From NCBI RefSeq assembly GCF_018388425.1, contig NZ_CP074406.1:2728001-2792000 (forward strand): a stretch of DNA of 64,000 bases. The letters run 5' to 3'. Below, in pieces: positions 28,665-37,175 of this stretch. The notes beneath the pieces were generated by a model. The model searched no databases, was not told the DNA's origin, and saw only the letters and a list, made by a program, of their open reading frames with translations. Positions within the stretch are counted from its first letter, which is position 1; each line of letters begins with the position of its first letter. This stretch comes from Nocardioides faecalis. Lineage in GTDB: Bacteria > Actinomycetota > Actinomycetes > Propionibacteriales > Nocardioidaceae. The position numbers and the translations under genes are program-made.

Positions 28665-29324
28665 TCAGGAGAAATCGAGCTCGCCGCTCCGGCTGCGCTT
28701 GAGCTCGTAGAAGTAGGGGAACGCGGCGACGGCGACACAGCCGTCCCAGAGCCGCCCGGCGTCCTCCCCGCGCGGGATCTTGGACAGCACGGGCCCGAAG
28801 AACGCGGAGCCGTTGATGTGGATGGTGGGCGTGCCCACGTCGTCACCGACCGCGTCCATGCCCTCGTGGTGCGAGGCCGCGACCGCCTCGTCGTAGGAGC
28901 TGTCGCCGGCCGCCTCGATCAGGTCCGGCTCCAGGCCGACCTCCGCGAGCACCTCGGCGATGAGCCCGCGGGCGCCGTCCGGCTCCTCGTGCAGCTTGCG
29001 GCCCTCGAGGTGGATCCGCTGGCCGAAGGCGTCGTAGAGCGGGAGGAGCACCTTCGCGCCGTACCGCTGCTGGGCGGCGAGGAGCACCCGCACGGGGCCC
29101 CACGCCGGCGCCATCATCGCCCGGTACTCCTCAGGCAGGTCGCGGTCCTTGTTGAGGTAGGCCAGCGACATCACGTGCCAGACGACCTCGATGTCGCGGA
29201 CCTTCTCGACCTCCAGGACCCACCGCGAGGTGATCCAGGCGAACGGGCAGAGCGGGTCGAACCAGAAGTCGGCCCGGTCGAGTGTGCGGTCGAGGGTGCG
29301 GTCGGGCGATGTGGTCTCGGTCAT
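28665..29324 (-). CDS. DsbA-fold protein, Rv2466c-like (mycothiol-linked)
   Basis: A 219-residue thioredoxin-superfamily protein. FWFDPLCPFAWITSRW places the active-site Cys at about residue 26. The family member Rv2466c, as I recall it, is a mycothiol-dependent oxidoreductase/nitroreductase with a CxxC; here the second position is Ala (CPFA), implying a monothiol mechanism. GTPTIHI is the cis-Pro loop. The N-terminus contains a repeated RTLD (TLDRTLDR) from a short DNA duplication. It lies upstream of metG on the same strand but is separated by a hairpin. Confidence 0.8.
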   Translation of the reverse strand: MTETTSPDRTLDRTLDRADFWFDPLCPFAWITSRWVLEVEKVRDIEVVWHVMSLAYLNKDRDLPEEYRAMMAPAWGPVRVLLAAQQRYGAKVLLPLYDAFGQRIHLEGRKLHEEPDGARGLIAEVLAEVGLEPDLIEAAGDSSYDEAVAASHHEGMDAVGDDVGTPTIHINGSAFFGPVLSKIPRGEDAGRLWDGCVAVAAFPYFYELKRSRSGELDFS

Positions 29325-29348
29325 GGCGGATGAACCTGCACACCCGCC

Positions 29349-29376
29349 ACCGCATTCCCGCTACCGCATTCCCGCT
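29349..29376. repeat. 14-bp tandem repeat at a stop codon
   Basis: ACCGCATTCCCGCT occurs twice in tandem (29349-29362 and 29363-29376) with a partial further copy. The stop codon of the CHAP gene (29375-29377) straddles the end of the array. Confidence 0.9.
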
Positions 29377-31018
29377 ACCGGACGCGGACGGTGCCGCGGG
29401 CGACCTTCGTGGCGACGTTGCTCGAGCCCAGGTAGTCCACCCGGACCTTGCGGGTGCCGCGGGGCAGCTTGACGGTGACCCGCCCGATGCCGTTGACCAG
29501 CCGCACCGTGTGCTGCTTCCCGGCCACCTTGAACCGAACCTTGCCGGTGACCGTGCTGACGCCGGGGGCGCTCACCTTGACCCGCAGCGCGGCCTTGCGC
29601 CCCTTGTCCTTGGTGACCAGCCGGATGCTGGCCGGGGCGAGCACCTTGGCCCGGGCCGCCACGGTGGCGGTGTAGGGCATGTACTGCGGCCGGGTGGCGG
29701 TGACCTCGACGCCGACCTTGGCTCCGGCGTCCGCCGGGGTCAGCTGGTAGCGGGTCCCGGTGGCACCGGCGATCGGCACGCCGTCGCGGACCCAGCGGTA
29801 GACCACCGACGCGTCGGTCGGGGTGACCGCGGCGGGCTTGACGATGAGCACACGGCCGACCCTGGGCTCGCCGACGACCTCGGGCGGCGTGGGCACCTCG
29901 ATCACCCCGGCCAGCACCTTGCCGATGGTGATCACCGGCATGGCGAGGTGGCGGTAGCCGTCGGTCTTGGTGACGACCTGCAAGGTGATCGTCTTGCCGA
30001 CCAGCTGCTGGGTCAGCGGCAGCCTGGAGGTGTCGTTGCCGGAGATCCGCACACCGTCGGCGAACCAGCGCCACACGGTGGTGCCCGGGACCGGGACGAC
30101 CGTGCCGCCCGTGGCGGTGATCGTCTCCTCCAGCAGCGCCGCGCCGCTGACCACCGGAGCGACGGTCATCTTCTGCAGCCCCTTGGCCACGGCGGCGGTC
30201 GGCAGGGAGTCCTGCACGCCGCTGGTCGCGCCGCTCTTCGCCGCGGTCACGCGCACGGTGAGCTTCTTGTCGAGCTGCGCGGGCGCGACGGTGAACGTCG
30301 CCGCGGTGGCGCCGGGCACGGCCACGCCGTCGGCGTACCACTGGTAGGCGTAGGCCGTCGGGCCGTTCGACCAGGTGCCCGCGGTGGTGCGCAGGGTCGC
30401 GCCGACCGTCGCCGCGCCGGTGACGACCGGGCGCGCCGTGCCGACGATCTTCTTGTCGACGAAGTGGATGAACCCGGTCGGCCAGCGACCGCTGGACTTG
30501 GTGATCTTGCGCCAGTGGAAGGTGCCGCCCCAGCTGTCCTCGGAGATCACGATCTCGTTCGCGGAGACCACGCGCTCGACGTAGGCGACGTGCCCGGCGG
30601 AGCCGGACCCGTTGGAGTAACGACCCCACCACGCCACCGCGCCCACGTTCGGGACGTTGTCGGTGATGTGGGACATGTGCTTGCCCCACTCACTGGCGTT
30701 GCCGCCACCCGTCCAGGGCCGGGTGCTGGACACGCCGGCCTTGATCATGCGGTAGGCGACGTAGTTGGTGCAGTTGTGACCGGCGTACATCCGCCAGTAC
30801 ATCTTGTCGTTCACGCTGGCATAGCCGGCGTGCGAGTAGCCGGCCTTCTGGCACGCGGCGTAGCCGCTGCACAGGTACGTCGTGCCCGCTGCAGGCACCA
30901 CCGGTCCCAGCGCACGGGGTCCGGGCGCGAGGACGAGAAGTGTCGACATCAGGACGCTGACCGCGACGAACGTCGCCCAGCGCACGGTGGATCCCCGGGA
31001 GTGCATGCCGAACACCAT
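29375..31018 (-). CDS. Secreted CHAP-domain cell-wall hydrolase with Ig-like repeats
   Basis: A 547-residue exported protein: signal peptide to about residue 37, then a CHAP amidase/peptidase domain. The catalytic Cys is in GHNCTNYVAYRM (about 82) and the His in GSAGHVAYVE (about 142), followed by EDSWGG. Residues about 195-460 are three or four tandem beta-sandwich modules of the type 'G-T-W-x-Y-QWYADGVAVPGATA..'. The last about 85 residues form another beta domain rich in Lys/Arg (VRLVNGIGRVTVKLPRGTRKV). The architecture indicates a peptidoglycan hydrolase with wall-binding or spacer modules. An ATG at 31006 is an alternative start. Confidence 0.88.
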   Translation of the reverse strand: MVFGMHSRGSTVRWATFVAVSVLMSTLLVLAPGPRALGPVVPAAGTTYLCSGYAACQKAGYSHAGYASVNDKMYWRMYAGHNCTNYVAYRMIKAGVSSTRPWTGGGNASEWGKHMSHITDNVPNVGAVAWWGRYSNGSGSAGHVAYVERVVSANEIVISEDSWGGTFHWRKITKSSGRWPTGFIHFVDKKIVGTARPVVTGAATVGATLRTTAGTWSNGPTAYAYQWYADGVAVPGATAATFTVAPAQLDKKLTVRVTAAKSGATSGVQDSLPTAAVAKGLQKMTVAPVVSGAALLEETITATGGTVVPVPGTTVWRWFADGVRISGNDTSRLPLTQQLVGKTITLQVVTKTDGYRHLAMPVITIGKVLAGVIEVPTPPEVVGEPRVGRVLIVKPAAVTPTDASVVYRWVRDGVPIAGATGTRYQLTPADAGAKVGVEVTATRPQYMPYTATVAARAKVLAPASIRLVTKDKGRKAALRVKVSAPGVSTVTGKVRFKVAGKQHTVRLVNGIGRVTVKLPRGTRKVRVDYLGSSNVATKVARGTVRVR

Positions 31019-31084
31019 GGGTCACACGCACACCACAGCGCAACAAAAACCCCGAAAATCTCAACCATCCCGGGCGTGTCGCGT

Positions 31085-31111
31085 TGACAAAGTCGAATTA
31101 CACGTTTGTCA
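31085..31111. promoter_or_regulatory. 7-bp inverted repeat upstream of CHAP gene and pepN
   Basis: TGACAAA - 13 nt - TTTGTCA lies between the divergent CHAP hydrolase and PepN genes, in an unusually AT-rich stretch for this genome. The left arm overlaps TTGACA. It is an operator candidate. Confidence 0.4.
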
Positions 31112-31204
31112 TTCACCACTTTCCGTGATGTCGCTCACATGGCGGCCGGGCGGGCGAACCGCACCGCCCGAGGCCGTCCGGACGGCGGGTGGGAGGATGC
31201 CGAC

Positions 31205-33799
31205 ATGCCCGGAACCAACCTCACTCGCGACGAGGCGGCCACCCGAGCCGCCCTTCTCGACGTCACGTCGTACGTCATCGACCTGGACCTCAGCGACGCC
31301 ACCACCCCCGGCGTCGAGACGTTCGGGTCCACCACCACGCTGACCTTCACGTGCCGCACGCCCGGCGCCGAGACCTTCGCCGACCTGGTGGACGCGACCA
31401 TCCGGGAGGTGACGCTGAACGGCGTCGCACTGGACCCGGCCGAGGTCTACGCGGACAGCCGGATCGCGCTGCGCGACCTGCAGGCCGAGAACGTCCTCGT
31501 CGTGAAGGCGGACTGCGCCTACTCCAACTCCGGGGAGGGCCTGCACCACTTCACCGACCCGGTCGACGGCAACACCTACCTGTACTCCCAGTTCGAGGTG
31601 CCCGACGCCCGCCGCGTCTTCACCACCTTCGAGCAGCCCGACCTCAAGGCGCCGTTCACGTTCAACGTGACCGCCCCCGCGCACTGGAAGGTCGTCTCCA
31701 ACTCCCCCACCCCCGAGCCCACCGCGACCGGCGCGACGAACGCGCAGGGCCAGGACGTGGCGCTGTGGGCCTTCGCCCCGACGAAGCCGATGTCGACCTA
31801 CATCACCGCGATCGTGGCCGGTGACTACTACGAGGTCCAGGACGTCTACGAGGGCGAGCACGGCACCATCCCGCTGGGCCACTACTGCCGCCAGTCGCTC
31901 AAGGAGTACCTGGACCGCGACCGCGAGGAGATCGTCACCCTCACCAAGCAGGGTTTCGCGTTCTTCGAGGACGCCTTCGGCTACCCCTACCCCTTCGGCA
32001 AGTACGACCAGCTCTACGTGCCGGAGTACAACATGGGCGCGATGGAGAACGCCGGCTGCGTGACCCTGCGCGACGAGTACCTCCCCCGCTCCCGCCAGCC
32101 GCGCTCGTTCTACGAGTTCCGCGCCTCGGTGATCCTGCACGAGATGGCGCACATGTGGTTCGGCGACCTGGTCACCATGAAGTGGTGGGACGACCTGTGG
32201 CTCAACGAGTCGTTCGCCGAGTGGGCCTGCTACCACGCCGAGGCGCTGGCCACGTCGTACGACGACGCGTGGACCGGGTTCACCAACGCCCGCAAGCAGA
32301 CCGGCTACCGCGCCGACTCGCTGCCCTCCACGCACCCGATCGCCGCGGACAACTTCGACCTGCACGCGGTCGAGGTCAACTTCGACATGATCACCTACGC
32401 CAAGGGCGCGGCGGTGCTCAAGCAGCTGGTGGCCTGGGTCGGCCTCGAGCCCTTCCTCGCCGGGCTGCGCCAGTACTTCACCGACCACGCCTTCGGCAAC
32501 ACCGAGTTCTCCGACCTCCTCGCCGCCCTGGAGAAGGCGTCGGGCCGCGAGCTGGACAGCTGGGCCGCCGAGTGGCTGCAGACCGCCGGCACCAACACGC
32601 TCACCCCCGAGCTCGAGGTCGACGACGAGGGTCGCTACCGGTCCTTCGCGGTGCGTCAGACCGCGCCCGCCGAGCACCCCACCCTGCGCCGGCACCGGGT
32701 CGGCATCGGGTTCTACGAGAGCAGCGACGACGGCCGGCTGCGGCGCACCGACTACGTCGAGGTCGACGTCACCGGTGAGCGGACCGAGGTCGCCGAGCTG
32801 GTGGGCAAGAAGCAGCCCGAGCTGCTGCTGCTCAACGACTCCGACCTGGCCTTCGCCAAGATCCGGCTCGACGAGCGGTCCCAGGCCACCGCAATCGCCC
32901 GGCTGGCCGACCTCGAGGACTCCCTGGCCCGCGCGCTGGTGTGGAGCGCCGCGTGGGACATGACCCGCGACGCCGAGATGCCCGCCACCGACTTCGTCGA
33001 GCTCGTGCTGCGCAACATCGGCAGCGAGACCGACGCCTGGGGCGTGAGCCGCATCCCGACGTACGCCGCCCAGGCGGTCACCTCCTACAGCGACCCGGCC
33101 GGCCGGGCGGCGCTCGCGCAGCGCTGGGAGCAGGGCCTGCGCGAGCTGCTCGTCGCGGCGGAGCCGGGCACCGACCACCAGCTCACCTTCGCCCGCAGCT
33201 ACGCCGCAGCCGCCCGTAGCGACGCGGCGGCCGAGGAGCTCGAGGGCCTGCTCGCCGGCACCGTCTCCTTCGACGGGCTCGCCGTGGACCAGGACCTGCG
33301 CTGGACGCTGCTGACCCAGCTGGCCCGCCTCGGCCGCGCCGACGACGCCCGGATCGACGCCGAGCTGGCCACCGACGACACCAACGCCGGTCGGGAGAAG
33401 GCGGCCGCCGCGCGGGCCGCGATCCCGACCGCGGCGGCCAAGGAGCGCGCCTGGCAGCAGGCCATGCTCGACCCCAGCGTGCCGAACGAGACCCAGCGCA
33501 GCGTCGTGCTGGCGTTCATGCAGCCCGGCCAGGAGGAGGTTCTCGCGCCGTACGTCGAGACCTACCTCGCCGAGGTCGCCGGCACCTGGGAGCGGCTCGG
33601 TTCGCACAAGGCGTCGGTCGCGCTGGAGTTCATCTTCCCGCGCGTGCTGGCCACCGAGTCCACGCTGCAGGCCGTGGACGCGTGGCTCGCCGAGCACGCC
33701 GAGTCCGTCAACCCCGGCGCCGTCCGCTACGTCCGGGAGGGACGCGCCGACGTCGCCCGGGCACTCGCGGCCCAGGCGCGCGACGCCCAGCGGGGCTGA
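31205..33799 (+). CDS. pepN: Aminopeptidase N
   Basis: An 864-residue M1 metallopeptidase releasing N-terminal amino acids. The substrate-anchoring GAMEN (about 278-282), the zinc site HEMAH (about 312-316) with the distal Glu in LNESFAEW (about 335), and a C-terminal helical ERAP1-like domain are present, as in actinobacterial PepN. No signal peptide, so cytoplasmic. GGGAGG upstream supports the ATG at 31205 rather than the in-frame starts earlier. Confidence 0.96.
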   Translation: MPGTNLTRDEAATRAALLDVTSYVIDLDLSDATTPGVETFGSTTTLTFTCRTPGAETFADLVDATIREVTLNGVALDPAEVYADSRIALRDLQAENVLVVKADCAYSNSGEGLHHFTDPVDGNTYLYSQFEVPDARRVFTTFEQPDLKAPFTFNVTAPAHWKVVSNSPTPEPTATGATNAQGQDVALWAFAPTKPMSTYITAIVAGDYYEVQDVYEGEHGTIPLGHYCRQSLKEYLDRDREEIVTLTKQGFAFFEDAFGYPYPFGKYDQLYVPEYNMGAMENAGCVTLRDEYLPRSRQPRSFYEFRASVILHEMAHMWFGDLVTMKWWDDLWLNESFAEWACYHAEALATSYDDAWTGFTNARKQTGYRADSLPSTHPIAADNFDLHAVEVNFDMITYAKGAAVLKQLVAWVGLEPFLAGLRQYFTDHAFGNTEFSDLLAALEKASGRELDSWAAEWLQTAGTNTLTPELEVDDEGRYRSFAVRQTAPAEHPTLRRHRVGIGFYESSDDGRLRRTDYVEVDVTGERTEVAELVGKKQPELLLLNDSDLAFAKIRLDERSQATAIARLADLEDSLARALVWSAAWDMTRDAEMPATDFVELVLRNIGSETDAWGVSRIPTYAAQAVTSYSDPAGRAALAQRWEQGLRELLVAAEPGTDHQLTFARSYAAAARSDAAAEELEGLLAGTVSFDGLAVDQDLRWTLLTQLARLGRADDARIDAELATDDTNAGREKAAAARAAIPTAAAKERAWQQAMLDPSVPNETQRSVVLAFMQPGQEEVLAPYVETYLAEVAGTWERLGSHKASVALEFIFPRVLATESTLQAVDAWLAEHAESVNPGAVRYVREGRADVARALAAQARDAQRG

Positions 33800-33825
33800 C
33801 GGGGCTCGTCGGCCCCCAGACGACG

Positions 33826-33858
33826 AACGGCCCGGTGCGCGATGCGCACCGGGCCGTT
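33826..33858. terminator. 15-bp hairpin after pepN
   Basis: AACGGCCCGGTGCGC - GAT - GCGCACCGGGCCGTT, a perfect 15-bp stem with a 3-nt loop, followed by TTCTCGTT. It lies between convergent pepN and the DUF5130 gene. Confidence 0.85.
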
Positions 33859-33866
33859 CTCGTTGC

Positions 33867-33945
33867 TTGCTCAGCTCTGTGTTGCTTGCTCAGCTCTGTG
33901 TTGCTCAGCTCTGGGTTGCTCAGCTCTGTGTTGCTCAGCTCTGGG
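33867..33945. repeat. 15-bp tandem repeats running through a stop codon
   Basis: Five copies of TTGCTCAGCTCTG(T/G)G: 33867-33881, a 4-nt insert, then 33886-33945 in four contiguous units. On the minus strand each unit contains CAGAGCTGAGCAA. The last unit holds the functional TGA of the DUF5130 gene, and the three adjacent ones place further TGAs in the same frame. Confidence 0.97.
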
Positions 33946-34303
33946 CGAGCTCGCCCAGCAGCTCGATGCCCTGCTGCAGGCCACCGCCCAGGTCACCGCG
34001 CTCGAAGTGCTCCGTCATCACGGCGACGGCCTGCGCCGACTCCTCGTCGGTCAGCCGTTCGCGGACGTGACCTCCGGTGACGATCTGCACCACGCGCTGG
34101 AAGGGGTCGACCATGACCAGCACGCTCCGGCTGGGCAGCACCAGGGTGTTGTGCAGGCTCGTGGCGTAGGCCCGCGCGTCCCCCGTCGTCGCCCCGACGT
34201 AGACCGAGATCTCGGCCCGGCAGGCCTGCTCGGCCTTCCGGATGGCGACGTCGAGCGCGGCGCGCTGTGCCTCGGTGAGCGAGGACGGGGTGCTCATGGC
34301 CAT
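33935..34303 (-). CDS. DUF5130 (TPM-like) protein
   Basis: A 122-residue protein resembling the TPM/DUF5130 fold. AALDVAIRKAEQACRAEISVYVG is the typical opening helix-strand. VLVMVDPFQRVVQIVTGGHVRERL and a C-terminal helix follow (MTEHFERGDLGGGLQQGIELLGE). TPM domains are found in chaperone/phosphatase-type membrane-associated proteins, but the role here is unknown. ATGs at 34303 (MAMSTP) and 34297 (MSTP) are both possible. Its 3' end is inside a 15-bp tandem repeat. It follows a membrane protein gene by 8 nt. Confidence 0.82.
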   Translation of the reverse strand: MAMSTPSSLTEAQRAALDVAIRKAEQACRAEISVYVGATTGDARAYATSLHNTLVLPSRSVLVMVDPFQRVVQIVTGGHVRERLTDEESAQAVAVMTEHFERGDLGGGLQQGIELLGELAQS

Positions 34304-34311
34304 GGTGTCGA

Positions 34312-34680
34312 CTACCAGCTGCCGCCGGCGCCGCCGGCCTTGGAGTCCTCCGAGTCGGGGGCGGCCAGCTCGCCGGCCGACTTCCGCGGGCCACCGAGCC
34401 ACTCGTTCTCGGCCTGCAGCGCGTTGGGGCTGAGGTTCTCGCCGCGGGCCAGCGCCGGGCCGACGTAGAGAAGCGTGATGACCACGAAGACCAGCAGCGG
34501 GATGCCGCCGAAGAGCAGCAGCGCCTGGAGCAGGTCGATCTCGGGCTTGGGCTCCCAGCTGCCCGGGCGCGGCTCGGGGGTGTCCGCCGAGGCGGAACCG
34601 GCCGAGGTCAGGACGAGCAGGGCGCTCACCCCGAGCAGGGAGCAGACGGCGAGGAGACGTCGTACGACAGTGCTGGTCAC
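34312..34680 (-). CDS. Small exported membrane protein
   Basis: A 122-residue protein. A signal-like segment (LLAVCSLLGVSALLVLTSAGSASA, cleavage near residue 31) and a second hydrophobic helix (LLQALLLFGGIPLLVFVVITLLYV, about 50-73) are separated by a Pro-rich spacer. The tail is Gly/Ser-rich and ends GGAGGSW. It is typically found beside DUF5130 genes in related actinobacteria; no function is known. GTG start with TATCCT 6 nt upstream on the minus strand, so probably leaderless. Confidence 0.78.
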   Translation of the reverse strand: MTSTVVRRLLAVCSLLGVSALLVLTSAGSASADTPEPRPGSWEPKPEIDLLQALLLFGGIPLLVFVVITLLYVGPALARGENLSPNALQAENEWLGGPRKSAGELAAPDSEDSKAGGAGGSW

Positions 34681-34783
34681 GGGACGAGGATATCGGCTCC
34701 GGTGTGAGGCCCGCCGCCAGGTGTCCGGCTGGCGTCCGACCGGTGTCCCGGTCCGCTCAGGGGGCCCTGGAACACTGGCGGGC

Positions 34784-35926
34784 ATGTCCGTGTCCACACT
34801 CGTGTCCACGATGTCCACCCTGCTCCCCGACTCCCTCCCCAGCACCACTCCCGGCAGCACCGGCAGCAACACCGTCAGCACCGTCGGCACCGCCGGCCCC
34901 GCCCTCGCCGAGGACGCCACCGAGGCGAGCCCGTGCACCGGCGACGAGATGTTCTGCAACCTGGTCTGGGACTGGACCTCCAACCGGCGACTCGCGGAGT
35001 GGTCCGACCTGCTCATCGGCAAGCCGCTCGCCATCGCCGGCCTGGTCCTGCTCGGGATCCTCGCGCGCTGGTTGTTGCACCGCGCCGTCGACCGCCTCGC
35101 CCACCGCGCGGAGAAGGGGGTGCTGCCCGAGCGGGTCGAGTCACCCACCAGCGCCCGGCGCAAGCAGCGCGCTGCGACCATGTCCGGGGTGCTCAAGAGC
35201 ATCGTCACCGTGGCGGTCCTCGCCGTCGTCGGCACCATGGTGCTCAGCGAGCTCGGGGTCGCGATCGCGCCCATCATCGCCAGCGCCGGGATCATCGGCA
35301 TCGCGCTCGGCTTCGGCGCCCAGTCGCTGGTCCGGGACTTCCTGGCCGGCATCTTCATCTTCATCGAGGACCAGTACGGCGTCGGTGACGTGGTCGACGT
35401 CGGTGAGGCCAGCGGCACGGTCGAGGCCGTGACGCTGCGGATGACGCGGCTGCGCGACATCAACGGCACCGTCTGGTACGTGCCCAACGGCGAGATCCTC
35501 CGCGTGGGCAACCAGAGCCAGAACTGGTCGCGCGCCGTCGTCGACGTCGCCGTCGGGTACGGCGAGGACCTGGCCCGCGTGCAGCGGGTGCTGCGCGAGG
35601 TCGCCCACGACCTGTGGGACGACGACGAGCTGGGCCGGGTGATGATCGAGGCGCCGGAGGTGACCGGCGTGGAGTCGCTCGACGCCGACTCCGTGACGAT
35701 CCGGGTGATGGTGAAGACCGCGCCGCTGGAGCAGTGGTCCGTCGCCCGCGCCCTGCGCCAGCAGATCAAGGCGCGCTTCGACCACGAGGGCATCGAGATC
35801 CCCTTCGCCCAGCGGGTGGTCTGGCACCGCGAGGACCAGCGCCAGGTCGAGGCGCAGCACGATGCCGAGCCGGAGGGTGAGGCCCAGGACCCACGAGGCA
35901 CAATGGATGCGGTGAGCAAGCGATGA
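34784..35926 (+). CDS. MscS-family mechanosensitive channel
   Basis: A 380-residue small-conductance channel protein. A Ser/Thr-rich N-terminus leads to three hydrophobic segments (about 83-105, 142-160, 162-180). The pore-lining helix reads APIIASAGIIGIALGFGAQSLVRDFLAG, the MscS TM3 signature. A beta domain (YGVGDVVDVGEASGTVE) and a C-terminal alpha/beta domain follow. It releases solutes on osmotic downshift. It is coupled to a globin gene (ATGA overlap). It is a paralogue of the protein at 52063-52971. Confidence 0.9.
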   Translation: MSVSTLVSTMSTLLPDSLPSTTPGSTGSNTVSTVGTAGPALAEDATEASPCTGDEMFCNLVWDWTSNRRLAEWSDLLIGKPLAIAGLVLLGILARWLLHRAVDRLAHRAEKGVLPERVESPTSARRKQRAATMSGVLKSIVTVAVLAVVGTMVLSELGVAIAPIIASAGIIGIALGFGAQSLVRDFLAGIFIFIEDQYGVGDVVDVGEASGTVEAVTLRMTRLRDINGTVWYVPNGEILRVGNQSQNWSRAVVDVAVGYGEDLARVQRVLREVAHDLWDDDELGRVMIEAPEVTGVESLDADSVTIRVMVKTAPLEQWSVARALRQQIKARFDHEGIEIPFAQRVVWHREDQRQVEAQHDAEPEGEAQDPRGTMDAVSKR

Positions 35927-36312
35927 CCGACGCACCTTCCCCCACCTTCTACGAGGAGGTCGGCGGGTTCGAGACCTTCCGCCGGATCGTGGCCGCCTTC
36001 TACGAGGGCGTGGCCGCCGACGAGGTGCTGCGGCCGATGTACCCCGAGGAGGACCTGCGCGCCGCCGAGGAGCGGTTCCTGCACTTCCTGGTGCAGTACT
36101 GGGGCGGCCCGTCGACGTACTCCGAGCAGCGCGGGCACCCCCGGCTGCGGATGCGCCATGCGCCGTTCGCCGTCAACCTGGATGCCCGGGACCGCTGGCT
36201 CAAGCACTTCCGCGCCGCCCTCGACAGCGTCGAGCTGCCCCCGGAGCAGGACGCGCGGCTCTGGGAGTACGTCACGCACGCCGCGAACTTCATGGTCAAC
36301 ACCGCAGGCTGA
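35923..36312 (+). CDS. glbO: Truncated haemoglobin, group II (GlbO-like)
   Basis: A 129-residue 2/2 globin. The proximal His is in LRMRHAPFAV, the GlbO signature. Conserved aromatic positions include Tyr in the B helix (AAFYEGV) and Trp in RDRWLKHF (G8 position), as in oxygen-binding, slow-release group II globins. MYPEEDLRAAEERFLHFLVQYWGGP is also characteristic. ATG overlaps the stop of the MscS gene by 4 nt. Confidence 0.94.
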   Translation: MTDAPSPTFYEEVGGFETFRRIVAAFYEGVAADEVLRPMYPEEDLRAAEERFLHFLVQYWGGPSTYSEQRGHPRLRMRHAPFAVNLDARDRWLKHFRAALDSVELPPEQDARLWEYVTHAANFMVNTAG

Positions 36313-36362
36313 GCGGCGGCACACCGCGCGGGGAGCGGTGGTGGACCCCACGTCCGTCGGCA

Positions 36363-36376
36363 TAGAACACGTTCTA
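36363..36376. promoter_or_regulatory. KstR-like operator
   Basis: TAGAACACGTTCTA fits the published KstR consensus TnnAACnnGTTnnA with both arms perfect (6 bp each). Its last two bases are the first two of a TAGCCT -10 hexamer (36375-36380) that ends 6 nt before the ATG of the enoyl-CoA hydratase gene. Binding would block transcription. Confidence 0.7.
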
Positions 36377-36386
36377 GCCTGAGGCC

Positions 36387-37172
36387 ATGACGCTCACCGT
36401 CTCCGACGAGAACCGGGTCCGCACGCTGGTGCTGGACCGCCCCGAGGCGCTCAACGCCTTCAACGAGGCCCTGTACGACGCCCTGGCCGACGCGCTGCTC
36501 GAGGCGGCCGACGACCCGACGGTCGCCGTCGTGCTGATCACGGGCAACGGCCGGGCCTTCAGCGCCGGGACCGACCTGCTCGAGATGCACCGGATGTCCA
36601 CCGACCCCGGCTTCGTCCGCGGCAAGCACGGCTTCATCGGCCTCGTCGACGCGCTGGTCGACTTCCCCAAGCCGCTGGTCGTGGCGGTCAACGGGATCGG
36701 GCTGGGGATCGGCTGCACGATCATCGGCCTGGCGGACCTGGCGTTCCTGTCCAGCACCGCGCGGCTGAAGTGCCCGTTCACCTCGCTGGGCGTGGCACCC
36801 GAGGCGGCGTCGTCGTACCTCTTCCCGGCGCTGGTGGGTCGGCAGAACGCGGCCTGGGCGCTGATGTCCTCGGAGTGGATCAGTGCCGAGGAGGCGCACG
36901 CGATGGGCCTGGCCTTCCGGGTGTGCGCGCCGGAGGACCTGCTCGCCACCGCCACCCGGCACGCCGAGGTGCTGGCGGCGAAGCCGATCTCCTCGCTCGT
37001 CGCGGTGAAGCGGACGATGACCGAGCCGCACCGCGCCGCCGTGCGGGCGGCCCGGGACCGGGAGAACGCCGCGTTCGCCGAGCTGATGGGCGGCCCGGCG
37101 AACCTGGAGGCGCTGACGGCCTTCGCCGAGGGGCGCGAGCCGGACTTCACCCGGCTGCCGGCGGGCGGCTGA
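36387..37172 (+). CDS. Enoyl-CoA hydratase/isomerase
   Basis: A 261-residue crotonase-fold protein. LVLDRPEALNAFNEALYDAL, FSAGTDLLEM (oxyanion-hole helix) and GIGLGIGCTIIGLADLAF are typical. The first catalytic Glu of canonical hydratases is not obvious, since LGVAPEAASSYLFPALVG replaces 'GxxPE..G', so isomerase or other crotonase chemistry is possible. Leaderless start overlapped by a KstR-type box: probable control by steroid/fatty-acid CoA levels. It is convergent with an acyl-CoA thioesterase 3 nt away. Confidence 0.88.
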   Translation: MTLTVSDENRVRTLVLDRPEALNAFNEALYDALADALLEAADDPTVAVVLITGNGRAFSAGTDLLEMHRMSTDPGFVRGKHGFIGLVDALVDFPKPLVVAVNGIGLGIGCTIIGLADLAFLSSTARLKCPFTSLGVAPEAASSYLFPALVGRQNAAWALMSSEWISAEEAHAMGLAFRVCAPEDLLATATRHAEVLAAKPISSLVAVKRTMTEPHRAAVRAARDRENAAFAELMGGPANLEALTAFAEGREPDFTRLPAGG

Positions 37173-37175
37173 GCG

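Noticed and set aside
36375..36386. Ribosome-binding site GAGG before the enoyl-CoA hydratase ATG
   Set aside because: It is only 2-5 nt from the ATG and a -10 hexamer ends 6 nt upstream, so a leaderless start explains the region better.
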